Source: Clostridiales bacterium Firm_11 (GTDB lineage Bacteria > Bacillota > Clostridia > Christensenellales > Aristaeellaceae). From it: DNA of 64,000 bases. The notes under the pieces are model-generated. The model was not told where the DNA came from. It was given only the letters and a program-made list of their open reading frames with translations, and did no database searches. Both the position numbers and the translations under genes were made by a program. Numbering within the stretch: position 1 is the first letter of the stretch; each line of letters opens with the position of its first letter. The stretch spans positions 62,001-126,000 of the forward strand of contig LVAQ01000009.1 in the NCBI GenBank assembly GCA_001604105.1, read 5' to 3'. Below, piece by piece: positions 54,923 to 64,000 of the stretch.

Positions 54923-56851
54923 TTATTGCTCCAATGCCGCCTGATACGCTTGCTCCGCCTGCTCCAGCGCGTCGTATAACCCTTCCTGCTTGCTTTGCTC
55001 TACCCCATATTCCTCCGTTAACGCAAGCATGCGCGCCTGGTCGGCATAGGCTTCCGGTTCTGCCAGACGCGTCTCCAACTCTGCCAGTCGCCGTTCGTTT
55101 TCCTCGATGGCCGCCTCCGATTTGCGTACGGCCGCTTTCAACTCCCGTAGCAGCGCGCTTTGCTGCCTGTCCCGTTTGCGCTCTTTGACAATCGCGGTAC
55201 GTGTGGCGCCCTCGGGGGCGGTATCCATCGGCGGTGCGGGGCGGTCGCGCTTCTCCAGATAATCGTCGAAATTACCCAGATACTCCGTCACGCCATCCTC
55301 ATTCATCACCATCACCCGATCCGCAAAACGGTTGATGAAATAACGGTCATGGCTGATGGCCAAAATCGTGCCCGGAAAATCGGAAAGGGCATCCTCCAGC
55401 ACCTCGCGGCTGTCCATATCCAGATGGTTTGTGGGCTCATCCAGCAGGAGCAGGTTATCCTTGCGGAGCATCAGCTTGGTCAGCGCCACACGGCCGCGTT
55501 CCCCGCCGGATAGCGTGGAAACCTTGGCAAACACATCATCCCCGGAGAACAGAAACAGCCCCAGCGCGCCGCGCACACGGCTTTGCTCCATCAGGGGGAA
55601 ATTGTTCCATACTTCGTCCAGCACTGCGTTTTCCGGATTCAATTCCTGCTGGTGCTGGTCATAATACCCTACATCCGCATTGACGCCATAGCGCACCGCG
55701 CCCGTATCCGGCGTTATGCGGTTCATGAGGATTTTGAACAGCGTGCTCTTTCCCACGCCGTTGGGGCCAATCAGCGCCACGCGGTCGCCTGTGCGCAGTT
55801 TGAAGCTGATATCCTGAAAAATCGGCTTGCCATCAAAGCTTTTGGAAAGATTCTTAACCTCCAGCGCATCCTCGCCCATGCGGCGGCGCACGTCAAAGGA
55901 AAAGCGCACATGGTTTTCTTCCACGGGTTTTTCCAGCCGCTCCACCTTGTCCAGCCGCTTCTGGCGGCTTTCCGCCGCACGGATGCTCTTTTCACGGTTA
56001 AAGCTGCGGTAGCGTTCGATGATCGCCTGTTCCCGTTCAATTTCCTTTTGCTGCAACTGATACGCTTTGATACGCGTCTCAAAATCCGCGGTGCGTTTTT
56101 TCATGTAGGCGCTGTAGTTGCCGGTAAATTTGAGCACCCGCCCCATGAGCATTTCGCCCATGGTGGTGCATACATGATCCAGAAAATAGCGGTCATGGCT
56201 AATGAGCAGCAGCGTGCCCTTATACTCCGTCAAATAGGTTTGCAGCCATTCAATCGCGCTTAAGTCCAGGTGGTTGGTGGGCTCGTCCATCAAAAGCACG
56301 TCCGGCTTTTGAAGCAGGAGCTTGGCCAGCGAAAGCCTTGTGCGTTCGCCGCCGGATAGCGTGGCCACCGCACGGCCGAACATCTCCCGTCCGATGCCCA
56401 GCCCTGTCAATACGCCGATGATCTCACCCTCATACGCATAGCCCTCCATGCTGGAAAATTGCTCGGTCAGGCGATGGTACTCAGCGGAAAGGCGCAACGT
56501 GAGCTGCTGATCCTCCGTGTGCAGGGCAAGGTCGCCTTCCAGCGCCCGCAGACGTTCTTGCAGCGCGATTACCGATTCAAACACGCGCAGCATCGCGCCC
56601 CAGACCGTATCGGTCAGTGCGATATCGTCAATCTGCGCAAGGTAGCCGATGCGTAAATCCTTGCTTTTATGGATGGAGCCGCCATCGGGCAGTTCTTCGC
56701 CGGAAAGCATACGCATGAGCGTAGTCTTGCCGCATCCGTTGACGCCCACCAGCCCCATTTTCTCGCCCTTTTGCAGGCTAAAGGTCACATCACGCAGCAC
56801 CTCATGCGCGCCAAAGCCCTTTTGTACATTCTGTACTGAGATCAGGATCAT
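54923..56851 (-). CDS. ABC-F family ATPase (ribosome-associated type)
   Basis: A 642-residue soluble protein with two ABC domains and no membrane segment. Walker A motifs are GVNGCGKTT and GPNGVGKST; both domains have LSGGER signatures and LLMDEPTNHLD or LLLDEPTNHLD. The linker between domains (about residues 235-320) is Arg/Lys/Glu-rich, as in the ABC-F P-site tRNA-interaction motif. The C-terminal 100 residues form a coiled coil (ERKRDRQQSALLRELKAAVR). ABC-F proteins act on the ribosome in translation or antibiotic protection; the subtype is not resolved. ATG at 56851 overlaps the upstream gene by 4 bp, with AGGAGG 6 nt before. Confidence 0.93.
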   Translation of the reverse strand: MILISVQNVQKGFGAHEVLRDVTFSLQKGEKMGLVGVNGCGKTTLMRMLSGEELPDGGSIHKSKDLRIGYLAQIDDIALTDTVWGAMLRVFESVIALQERLRALEGDLALHTEDQQLTLRLSAEYHRLTEQFSSMEGYAYEGEIIGVLTGLGIGREMFGRAVATLSGGERTRLSLAKLLLQKPDVLLMDEPTNHLDLSAIEWLQTYLTEYKGTLLLISHDRYFLDHVCTTMGEMLMGRVLKFTGNYSAYMKKRTADFETRIKAYQLQQKEIEREQAIIERYRSFNREKSIRAAESRQKRLDKVERLEKPVEENHVRFSFDVRRRMGEDALEVKNLSKSFDGKPIFQDISFKLRTGDRVALIGPNGVGKSTLFKILMNRITPDTGAVRYGVNADVGYYDQHQQELNPENAVLDEVWNNFPLMEQSRVRGALGLFLFSGDDVFAKVSTLSGGERGRVALTKLMLRKDNLLLLDEPTNHLDMDSREVLEDALSDFPGTILAISHDRYFINRFADRVMVMNEDGVTEYLGNFDDYLEKRDRPAPPMDTAPEGATRTAIVKERKRDRQQSALLRELKAAVRKSEAAIEENERRLAELETRLAEPEAYADQARMLALTEEYGVEQSKQEGLYDALEQAEQAYQAALEQ

Positions 56852-57498
56852 GCCGATCCTCCTGTCCGTTTGATAAGCGCTGCATCCAGCTCGTGCGCTG
56901 CGGCGCGCAGTTCTTCCGCGGTCATGCCGCACAGCGCCAGCGCCTGCCCGGTCGCCTTGGCGGCGCTGCGCAGGAGGCGAACGCCTTGCCTGGCGTTATG
57001 CGCCCACGCCTCGCCCTCCATCAAAGCCAACGCCTGAAAGAGCGCATCCTCCATTTGATCGTAGGATTCGGCTTGGGCAAAGAAGCGCGCGCACATGAAC
57101 AAATCATCGCCTGTCAACAGGGGGAATACATCCGCCTTGAGTTCGGCAAGGCGCGCGGCGCGCAGATCGCACAGGCGCGGCTCCGCATGCAGGGAAGCAA
57201 GCAGCCTGAGCGCGGATAGCAGCAGCGCATCCGCCTGCCCATACGCCAGCGTTGTGCTGGCTTTCGCCTTGGCATAGAAAAGCTCACCCATGAAAAAGCG
57301 GGGCATGGGCGCAAGCAGCTCACCCAGGCTGGCGTCATCCAGCGTTTCAGCGGTGGAAAGCGGCATACCGCAAAGCTTGCGGGCTTCCAGATCCAGCTGA
57401 TGGTCGCGTTCCGCGTCATCCATGCGCTCGGCAAGGCGGCGCATCATCGCCCCCAGCATGTGGATCATGCGCAGGATGTAATCACGCTCAAAATCCAT
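56848..57498 (-). CDS. DUF6483-type helical protein
   Basis: A 216-residue, mostly helical, Ala/Leu-rich protein that begins MDFERDYILRMIHMLGAMMR, a start I associate with DUF6483 proteins of Clostridia. The body reads like a series of helical hairpins (TPR-like; FFMGELFYAKAKASTTLAYG). It has no catalytic motif, signal or membrane segment. It is translationally coupled to the ABC-F gene (4-bp overlap), so a link to ribosome function is conceivable. AAGGAG precedes the ATG by 7 nt. The function is unknown. Confidence 0.78.
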   Translation of the reverse strand: MDFERDYILRMIHMLGAMMRRLAERMDDAERDHQLDLEARKLCGMPLSTAETLDDASLGELLAPMPRFFMGELFYAKAKASTTLAYGQADALLLSALRLLASLHAEPRLCDLRAARLAELKADVFPLLTGDDLFMCARFFAQAESYDQMEDALFQALALMEGEAWAHNARQGVRLLRSAAKATGQALALCGMTAEELRAAAHELDAALIKRTGGSA

Positions 57499-57693
57499 GG
57501 CGGCGCTCCTTCATACGATTGGCAATCACAAACGCGCAAGGCTTACGGCGCTTTGAACCGCTGCGTTCGTCGCGAAAGCGCGGCTTGAACCGGCTGCACC
57601 CTTGCTGCCGCGCCTATTCACGGTCAAAAACGTCAGCGTTTGATGCGTTTTGATGCATGGAAATCGCATTGCGCATTGGCGATACCGCCTAGC

Positions 57694-57699
57694 AGTATA
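57694..57699 (-). promoter_or_regulatory. Extended -10 promoter of the DUF6483/ABC-F operon
   Basis: Minus-strand TATACT (57699-57694) preceded by TGG (extended -10). No clear -35 is seen. The gap 57499-57830 otherwise holds nothing I recognise. Confidence 0.55.
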
Positions 57700-57830
57700 C
57701 CATAAACGCGGAATTTTCGCATCCGCATTCACGCCGGATGAAGCGTTTACCTTGGACGGGTAGCACCAGAGGGTTTTCGGCTTTGCTGTAGGATGGGCAG
57801 AAATTCATCCATCGATGCATGATGCCGGCA

Positions 57831-59588
57831 TTATTCGATGATGCGACGCTCCAAAGGGCTCGACAGGTGCAGCGGAAGGCAAACCATGATGGGGTACACA
57901 TACCGGATCAAAACGCAGGCGCCAAACCACATGGGCAGCATATAACAGAGTAAAAAGCCGCTGATCACAATCGCAACGCGATTGGATTGTTCGATGGCTC
58001 GAAACAGGCTGAACAGCGACAGCCACAGATAGAGGCTTGGGGCAAACAACAGGGAAAGGATAGGGATCCGTTGGTACTCATTGGCGGAGAAGAGCCTTTC
58101 CAGCAGCCGCTCAAGCGGCGGAAAGTAGCTTGTATGCGTTACGCCAAAGCCCTGCTTGGTATCGGTCAGCAGATACCCTTGCCGATCCTCCAAACCTTCG
58201 CCGTAGATGCGTGCGTGCGTCGTATCGTCCAGCCACCAATAGCCCTGCATCGTCAATAGATGCGCATCCAGATACGCAACGGGGTACTGTAGCCCCACTT
58301 TGCCCCAGAGCTTGATGAATCCCCACATCTGCCCCGGCTTTCTCACCTGCGCAAAGGTCTTGACCCCATCCGCCGTATAGGGGTAGTAATTGGGCGCGGT
58401 CGGCAGGTATGCGATAATCTCCTCGCTGGGCGGAAACACGTTATGGTAAAGGGCATAGACGCGCGCCATTTGCTGGCTTGGGATGCTGACGAGTTCTGTA
58501 CGGTTGATGCCATCCGCTTGTGTAAACGCCCGTAAACCCTGGCCGACCATCCCATAAACCAGAAGTCCGCCCAGCACCATGGCGAACAGCCGTAGTCGCT
58601 TTGGCCGGGGTACAATCAGGAAAGCCAATGGAATGCTCAGCGCAATTCCAAAAAATGCGTTGTTGCGCAGAAGGCAGATTATGGCGATCAACACGACGGT
58701 GCCCAGCATCCATTTTCGCCTGGCAAGCAGATCAACATCTTGACTGAGATGATGCAAACGAATGGCATACAGCAGCATGGCGGCGGTAAACAGGGTATCC
58801 TTGGTGCAGCTGATTGCCAGAATCGAATGCACGGGCAGCAAAGCAAACGCGACCAGCACGGCGATCCCCAAAACGCGGGGGATTCGCAACATGACCATGT
58901 AGCGGATGAGCCAGGCAAAGGCAGCCGCAAGCGCTGTCATCTGAACCAGCACAGCCAGGGCGATACCCACGCTATAGTCCCCCAGCGCGCCGCCCAACAT
59001 GTAAAAACCACCCAGATACAGCGTATGTAAAAGGGGGTTATAGTTGGTCAGTTGCCCTGTGATGATTTCGGATATCTGCTGGTTCACATCATAAGCAAAC
59101 AGGCCTGGATAGTACGCCAGAAACACTGGAACCCAGCATATAAAAATAATGGCAAAACTACCCCAGAAAACCTTCGTTAAGGAGCGAGGTCTTTTCGGGT
59201 CTTCGGCGGTCAGGCGCCTGTCCAGCACATCCGCAAAACGGATGCAGGCATAGGCCATTGCGGGGGTGAAGCAGATGCCGATGCCAACGCACAACAGAAT
59301 GCCAGATAAGCCCGTATGCCCGGCGGTTTGCAAACGATAACCGATGGCCTGCGCCGCCACAAACAGGAATGCGGGGATGGCAAACATCCGCTTCTTTCGC
59401 AGCCGTACCTCAAACAGGTACTGCGTATTTGCAATGCCAATCAAAATGAACGCAGCCCACCAAAGGAAACGATAACCAACATCGCGCATGCCGCCCAGCA
59501 GGATTACGGACAGCATGACGCCAGCAAAGGAGAGCAAAAAGGCCAACCCAATTTTTAGCTGTTTTTTCGAAATGAACGGTGATGTCAT
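57831..59588 (-). CDS. Large polytopic membrane protein, GT-C/DUF6020-like (paralogue 2)
   Basis: A 585-residue protein with about twelve hydrophobic segments. It shares with the protein at 52738-54657 the order of motifs: PVFLAYYPGLFAYDVNQQIS (lone Asp after a segment), LAISCTKDTLFTAAMLL, CLLRNNAFFGIALS, SIPSQQMARVYALYH, and a large extracytoplasmic part with aromatic residues (TMQGYWWLDD). I infer a common family of membrane glycosyltransferase-like proteins. AAGGAG lies 12 nt before the ATG at 59588, slightly far. Sequence identity between the two seems low, so they are old paralogues. Confidence 0.72.
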   Translation of the reverse strand: MTSPFISKKQLKIGLAFLLSFAGVMLSVILLGGMRDVGYRFLWWAAFILIGIANTQYLFEVRLRKKRMFAIPAFLFVAAQAIGYRLQTAGHTGLSGILLCVGIGICFTPAMAYACIRFADVLDRRLTAEDPKRPRSLTKVFWGSFAIIFICWVPVFLAYYPGLFAYDVNQQISEIITGQLTNYNPLLHTLYLGGFYMLGGALGDYSVGIALAVLVQMTALAAAFAWLIRYMVMLRIPRVLGIAVLVAFALLPVHSILAISCTKDTLFTAAMLLYAIRLHHLSQDVDLLARRKWMLGTVVLIAIICLLRNNAFFGIALSIPLAFLIVPRPKRLRLFAMVLGGLLVYGMVGQGLRAFTQADGINRTELVSIPSQQMARVYALYHNVFPPSEEIIAYLPTAPNYYPYTADGVKTFAQVRKPGQMWGFIKLWGKVGLQYPVAYLDAHLLTMQGYWWLDDTTHARIYGEGLEDRQGYLLTDTKQGFGVTHTSYFPPLERLLERLFSANEYQRIPILSLLFAPSLYLWLSLFSLFRAIEQSNRVAIVISGFLLCYMLPMWFGACVLIRYVYPIMVCLPLHLSSPLERRIIE

Positions 59589-59760
59589 AGCATGAATATT
59601 CTCCTTGGATTTGCATGGTTGTTTATTGACAGTCGCAGAGGTTCACTGAGAGAATCATACAGGATTTGTCTGGAAAATGCAACGTAAACGCTAGGCGGCA
59701 ACCGCCTATGCATCGGGCAAAGCCGTGCGGCAACACCCGTAACAGGCAAACCGCAACAAC

Positions 59761-59789
59761 TTGCAAATTTCCCCTAAAGGCTATACATA
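59761..59789 (+). promoter_or_regulatory. Promoter of the exported protein/repeat protein operon
   Basis: TTGCAA (59761-59766), 17-bp spacer, TACATA (59784-59789). Confidence 0.6.
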
Positions 59790-59865
59790 ATTTGCGGTTT
59801 CATGTAAAATGAAAAATGGAGTATTCCTCTCCTTGCTTTGTTTGGACGGAAAGGAAAGGCAACTG

Positions 59866-61047
59866 ATGAAAAAACGCATGCTGCCCACGCTGCTCCTGTG
59901 GTTGATGCTGTTGCGCCTTTGCAGCGCGACAGCACTGGCGGATGCGGCGGGCGTATTGACGGAAACTGAGATCAACGGCTGGCTTAGCAAACTGCTGATG
60001 AGCACGGTGGACGTAAACCCCATCAACGCCCCCGTAGGAGAAGAATCCTACACCGAGGACGGATATGCCTTCATTTATGAAACCGCCACCCTGTATTATG
60101 ACAAACCAACGCTGGACGCGCAAAGCAAGCTCCTGTCCATTGCCGTGACCAGCGCTTCGCTGGAAATGCCGCGCAACATCCGCCTAGGCGCGCCCGCGGA
60201 TATGCTGCTAACCTCCTATGGATGGCAAATGGAGAGCCTTACCGGCACGGATTCCTTTACGCCGCTCTATGTGCTGGATCAATTACCGCAGGCGGCTTAC
60301 TGGGCATGGGCGCAGCATACGGGCGGTACGCTCACCGGCGTTCAATGCGCCATCCATGCGCACATGGGCGGGGGACGCTATACCGATGCGGGCATCCTGT
60401 ACAGCGTGCTCGATGATGAAATTTCCGCCATTCGCATCTACGGCATCAGCGCCGTTACCACCTATGCGGCCGTTCAGGGCAACCTTGCTGCGGTGGGCGG
60501 CGGGCGGGCGCAGCCTGCGGGGATCACGCAGCAGAGCGATGCGGAACCCTTTTCACAGCAGGATCTCCAATTTAACCGTATGGATTTTGTGACGCTTACA
60601 GAAAAAGGCGCGGCCGTACTCCTCGGCACGCCTGTTGCTCAGGATTACGCGCAGGAAGAAGACGGCGGCTGGCTGTTGACGCTCACGTATGAGGGCGCCG
60701 CGCTGGTGTTTCAGATGGACAATCAGAAGCAGCATGCGCAGCTGGAATCCTTGGTTGTTACCGCGGAGGGATTCACAGGGCCACGTGGGCTTACCATCGG
60801 CATGCCGCTGGAAACGGCGCTTTCCCTTTTTCGCATGGAGGGAAGCGGCTATGTGAGCGAAACAGCGGCGCTGCTGTATGGGGATGGGCAGACCCCGCCC
60901 TTTGGCACGCTGGAACAAGAGGATGGCTTTGCCATCGCCCGTTACCAGACGCTGGCACAGGACGCGGCGGGCACCCAGACGGTTTTTGCGCTGCACCTTT
61001 CCTTTACCAACGGATCGCTGACCGAGCTGATGCTATATCGTAACTGA
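59866..61047 (+). CDS. Exported protein of unknown function
   Basis: A 393-residue protein with a signal peptide (MKKRMLPTLLLWLMLLRLCS, cleavage near ALADA). The mature part seems to have two similar halves: RNIRLGAPADMLLTSYGW near residues 105-125 and PRGLTIGMPLETALSLFRM near residues 305-325. Each introduces a beta-rich unit ending in charged strands (DDEISAIRIYG; LTELMLYRN). I do not recognise the family. ATG at 59866 follows AAAGG; the frame is open 19 codons earlier without SD. The next gene starts 29 bp downstream, so the two form an operon. Confidence 0.8.
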   Translation: MKKRMLPTLLLWLMLLRLCSATALADAAGVLTETEINGWLSKLLMSTVDVNPINAPVGEESYTEDGYAFIYETATLYYDKPTLDAQSKLLSIAVTSASLEMPRNIRLGAPADMLLTSYGWQMESLTGTDSFTPLYVLDQLPQAAYWAWAQHTGGTLTGVQCAIHAHMGGGRYTDAGILYSVLDDEISAIRIYGISAVTTYAAVQGNLAAVGGGRAQPAGITQQSDAEPFSQQDLQFNRMDFVTLTEKGAAVLLGTPVAQDYAQEEDGGWLLTLTYEGAALVFQMDNQKQHAQLESLVVTAEGFTGPRGLTIGMPLETALSLFRMEGSGYVSETAALLYGDGQTPPFGTLEQEDGFAIARYQTLAQDAAGTQTVFALHLSFTNGSLTELMLYRN

Positions 61048-61076
61048 TGTTTCCGCATGCCTTGGAGGGATAAACG

Positions 61077-64000
61077 ATGAAAATCGACCTAAGCTGTCCG
61101 GTGGAGCTTTGGCGGTATACCACCCCCGGCGAGGGCAGCCCCGAGTGCACCTTCGCGCTGAATAACCTGAGCGATAAGGTGGTCATATCCGTTCAGATGG
61201 CGCTGGTTTGCAACGCCGCCGACGGTACGCAGATTTTTCGGCAGGCCGAACGCTTTCAGGGGTTGAATGCAAGCCCGGGCGAGCGTTTCAGCGTGTCGGT
61301 TACGCCCATGCAGTGGGAGAACGCCTACAGCTTTGAGGTGATTATCGAGAAAGTCTGGTATGACGATGCCACCATCTGGCGGCGCGGCGCGGTGCATTTG
61401 ACCGCTTATGAAAGCAACGCGCTGCCGCCGGGGCGCAAGCTGGATCAGCTTCGGTTTGTGGCCGGGCCTGACGCGGTAGGATACCCCTCTTTGCAAAACC
61501 GCGTGTGGGTATGCGTCTGCGGGCGCGCCAACGCGCTGACCAGCGAGCGCTGCTGCCGTTGCGAGCGCCGCAGGGATACCGTATTTGCCACATGCTCGCG
61601 GGAAAATGTGGATCAGTTGATTGCCGTTCATGAGCAAAAGCTGGTTTCGGTAGCCAAGGCCGCCCGGGAGGATACCAGCCGCCTGGCGGAAGAACGCGAA
61701 AAGCTCCGTCAGAAGGCGCTCAGGAAGAAGCGCACATTGCGCCTTTTGGCTACGCTGGGCAGCGTTACCGCCGTGCTGCTGCTGGCGGTAGTGCTGTGGG
61801 GAGTACCCGCCCTGCGCTACGCCAACGCGGGCGCATTGCTGGAAAGCGGTCAGTTTGACGCGGCGCGCGAGGCTTATGAAGCGCTGGGCAATTACGCCGA
61901 TGCGCAAACGCAGGTAAACCAGTGCGATTACCGCAAAGCGGAAAGCCTTGCGCAGGCAGATGACGCCGATGGGCTCAAGGCGGCCGCCGTGTTATATGAC
62001 AAGCTGGGCGGCTATTTGGACAGCCGCACGCGCTATCAGCAAAGCGTATACCGGATGGGCACGCTTGCTTTGGAGGCCGGGCGCTACGACCATGCGGCCG
62101 AGGCGTTTATGACCCTGGGCGATTATCAGGACAGCCAGACGCAATTGCTGGAATCCCAGTACAGGCAGGCAGATAAACTGTTTGCGGAAGAAAGTCACAT
62201 TGCCGCGCGTATCCTGTTTGAAGATCTGGGTGACTACCGCGATGCATCCGCCCGCGTGGCCGCCTGTGATTTTGCCCTTGGGCAGGCGGCGCTGGCGCAA
62301 GGGGATTACCAAAGCGCGGTGGATAAGCTGACTGCCGCGGGCGAGGTCGACGGCGCCGAAGCGCTGCTCAAGCAGGCAAGCTATTTGCGTGCGGAGGAGC
62401 TGCTTGCCGCCGGCGAGTTGGCGCGTGCGGGCATCTACTACCAGCAGGCGGGGGATTATGCCGATGCCGCCCTGAAAGCCAACGGCACTTTGTACGAGCA
62501 GGCCAAGGCGCACATGGCGGCAGGTGACTTTGCCAGCGCGCAGGAGCTGTTTACGCGAATTTCCGGCTATTTGGACAGCGAAACCCTTGCGTGGGAAGCT
62601 GTATATCGGCGTGCGCTGCAACTGTATAACGCGGGCGATGACGATGGTGCGATTGATCTGCTGATTACCATCCCCAAGCATACCAAGGGCACAGAACTCT
62701 TGCAGATGAGCCGTTACCGCAAGGCGGGAACGCTGGCCGCTGCGGGTGATAACGATGGCGCCGCGACGCTGTATGCGCTGCTGGGCACCTATCAGGATGC
62801 GGCTACGCGCCTGCGGGATGCGCGTTATCAGCTTGCGGAAGCCGCCTTTAGCACTGGGGATTATGAGACCGCCGCGCCGCTGTACGAGCTATTGGGCCGT
62901 TACCGTGACAGCGCGGATAAATATAAGCAGAGCCGCTATCTCGCAGCCAACGAAGCGCTTACCGCCAAGGATTACACCAAGGCCATTGAGGGCTTTACCG
63001 CGCTTGGTGCCTATCTGGACAGCGCCGCGCTGCTGATGACGGCCACCTATGAGCTTGCCCTTTCCCTGAAGACATCCGGGGATGTGAGCCAGGCGCTCAG
63101 CCTGCTGGCGTCCCTGCCGGATTATGCCGACGCCCGGGCGCAGTTGAGCGAAATCACCATGAGTGAAGCGGTCAAGGCGCAGGCAGCGGGTGAGCTGGAG
63201 AAGGCGAGCGAGCTTTACCTTGCTTTGGGCGATTACGGCGACGCGAAGGAAAACTACAATGCCTGCCAGTATGAGCTGGCCATGCGTAAAATGGAAGCGC
63301 AGGACTACCGCGGCGCAGCGCCGATGTTCGAGGCGCTTGGCGATTATCAGGACGCGGCCGCGCTGGCGGAAACCTGCAATGAAGAAGCCTATGGCCGCTA
63401 TGCTTTGCCCGCGCGCGCCGCGATGGAAACCAAAGCGTGGAAGACCGCCATCCAGATTCTTGCGGATTTTGACGATACCGATCTGCCCGCCGCCTATGCC
63501 GATCTGGCGGGGATGTATGAAGAGGCCTGTTACCAGTACGCCGAAGAGCTGTACGCGGCGGATCAACCCTATGAGGCGCTTGCCTATTATCAGCTGATCC
63601 CTACCTACCGTGATGTAGCCACGCGCAAACTCACCCGCCGCGCTTACCTGATCCTGGGCATCTGGGAAAACGCGGACGGGCAGAAAACCGCCACATTCCG
63701 GCAGGATGGCATATGCACGGTCTTTGGCGAAACGCGATACTTCCGCGTGGATGGGTACGGCCTGTGGACGGGAACACAGGCGGATGCGCTTACCCTCACG
63801 CATAAACTGACTACGCTGACTGAGGAGGCGCTTTCCATCCGTGTGCTTGCGGATCGCTACAACGCGGTATACCCGCTGCGGCGCGTGGGCGACGCGGCGG
63901 CGGCGATGGCGCTGGAAGTAGAAATACCGGAGCCAGCGGATGATTTCATCGTGGCAGAAGATGCCGAAACTACGCAGACCAGCGACGCTCCCGCGCAGAC
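61077..64000 (+). CDS. Large membrane protein with zinc ribbon and LGxYxDA repeats (3' truncated by window)
   Basis: The frame opens at ATG 61077, with GGAGG 8 nt upstream, and stays open to the window end: more than 974 codons without a stop. Residues 1-130 are beta-rich. Residues 144-162 form a cysteine knuckle (W-V-C-V-C-G, then C-C-R-C: Cys 146, 148, 159, 160, 162). Residues 180-220 are a basic coiled coil, and 222-243 a single membrane segment. From about residue 252 follow roughly 14 units of 36-65 residues, each centred on LGDYQDA-like motifs (LGNYADAQ, LGGYLDSR, LGDYQDSQ, LGDYRDAS, LGTYQDAA, LGRYRDSA), typical of helical tetratricopeptide-like arrays. After about residue 850 a beta-rich region begins. 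The repeats should lie outside the cell; no function is evident. Confidence 0.88.
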   Translation, partial: MKIDLSCPVELWRYTTPGEGSPECTFALNNLSDKVVISVQMALVCNAADGTQIFRQAERFQGLNASPGERFSVSVTPMQWENAYSFEVIIEKVWYDDATIWRRGAVHLTAYESNALPPGRKLDQLRFVAGPDAVGYPSLQNRVWVCVCGRANALTSERCCRCERRRDTVFATCSRENVDQLIAVHEQKLVSVAKAAREDTSRLAEEREKLRQKALRKKRTLRLLATLGSVTAVLLLAVVLWGVPALRYANAGALLESGQFDAAREAYEALGNYADAQTQVNQCDYRKAESLAQADDADGLKAAAVLYDKLGGYLDSRTRYQQSVYRMGTLALEAGRYDHAAEAFMTLGDYQDSQTQLLESQYRQADKLFAEESHIAARILFEDLGDYRDASARVAACDFALGQAALAQGDYQSAVDKLTAAGEVDGAEALLKQASYLRAEELLAAGELARAGIYYQQAGDYADAALKANGTLYEQAKAHMAAGDFASAQELFTRISGYLDSETLAWEAVYRRALQLYNAGDDDGAIDLLITIPKHTKGTELLQMSRYRKAGTLAAAGDNDGAATLYALLGTYQDAATRLRDARYQLAEAAFSTGDYETAAPLYELLGRYRDSADKYKQSRYLAANEALTAKDYTKAIEGFTALGAYLDSAALLMTATYELALSLKTSGDVSQALSLLASLPDYADARAQLSEITMSEAVKAQAAGELEKASELYLALGDYGDAKENYNACQYELAMRKMEAQDYRGAAPMFEALGDYQDAAALAETCNEEAYGRYALPARAAMETKAWKTAIQILADFDDTDLPAAYADLAGMYEEACYQYAEELYAADQPYEALAYYQLIPTYRDVATRKLTRRAYLILGIWENADGQKTATFRQDGICTVFGETRYFRVDGYGLWTGTQADALTLTHKLTTLTEEALSIRVLADRYNAVYPLRRVGDAAAAMALEVEIPEPADDFIVAEDAETTQTSDAPAQ

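Noticed and set aside
61089..63803. Minus-strand open frames of 229-304 codons opposite the large repeat protein
   Set aside because: They are repetitive shadows of the plus-strand repeats; the plus frame has the SD, the zinc ribbon, the TM segment and regular repeats.

Overview
The window reads as a chromosomal segment of a fairly GC-rich Bacillota (class Clostridia) bacterium. The evidence is a recognisable sigma-H gene in the classic mrnC-rlmB-yacP-sigH order, a T-box leader on proS, a perfect CIRCE element on htpG, a CtsR-type box on clpB, vegetative promoters of the TTGACA-17-TATAAT type, and GGAGG ribosome binding sites. An uncultured Christensenellales-like lineage would fit, but that placement is a guess. 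The exported binding proteins carry ordinary signal peptides rather than lipobox signals, which is unusual for this phylum. I saw no tRNA, rRNA, CRISPR array, transposase or prophage.

Layout. 1-118 is the tail of a membrane glycosyltransferase. 375-9035 is a pentose utilisation locus: a ChvE-GguA-GguB type sugar ABC transporter on the minus strand, a LacI-family regulator, then xylA-xylB. The three transcription units share a TGTGC-N4-GCACA operator next to near-consensus promoters. 9218-11230 is htpG with CIRCE. 11295-14246 holds small secreted and hydrolase genes and a BMP-type binding protein with a pseudoknotted leader. 14369-15577 is a CorA-type transporter preceded by a 240-nt leader that encodes a possible 32-residue leader peptide. 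15825-20066 holds an SDR, a probable Re-citrate synthase-like enzyme and an aminotransferase. 20246-21510 is a TlpA/CcdA thiol-redox pair. 21665-28720 is a minus-strand housekeeping run: proS with its T-box, a HAD phosphatase, birA, a P1 peptidase, acpS, and an NnrE-NnrD protein fused to a pyrophosphatase-like domain.

28763-38749 is minus-strand. An AEC permease is followed upstream by a class B PBP, a SEDS protein and an FHA protein (a cell-wall module), then sigH, yacP, rlmB (with a 206-residue Arg-rich repeat tract), thyX and mrnC. 39321-43176 has an exported protein and clpB under a CtsR-like box. 43388-45476 is a self-regulated HTH/MFS pair. 45857-52628 has enolase, a YibE/F-like protein, an alkaline phosphatase, a VanW-like protein and class II aldolase. 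52738-59588 contains two related polytopic GT-C-like proteins flanking an ABC-F ATPase and a DUF6483-type gene. 59866-64000 has an exported unknown and the start of a very large membrane-anchored repeat protein (zinc ribbon, one TM, about 14 LGxYxDA repeats) that runs off the window.

The observations I rate highest are the corA leader peptide, the BMP-gene pseudoknot leader, the NnrED-pyrophosphatase fusion, the repeat-bearing RlmB, the large zinc-ribbon/repeat protein, the two DnaA-box-like clusters and the shared operator set of the xylose locus. All functions are inferred from reading the sequence; no database search was possible.
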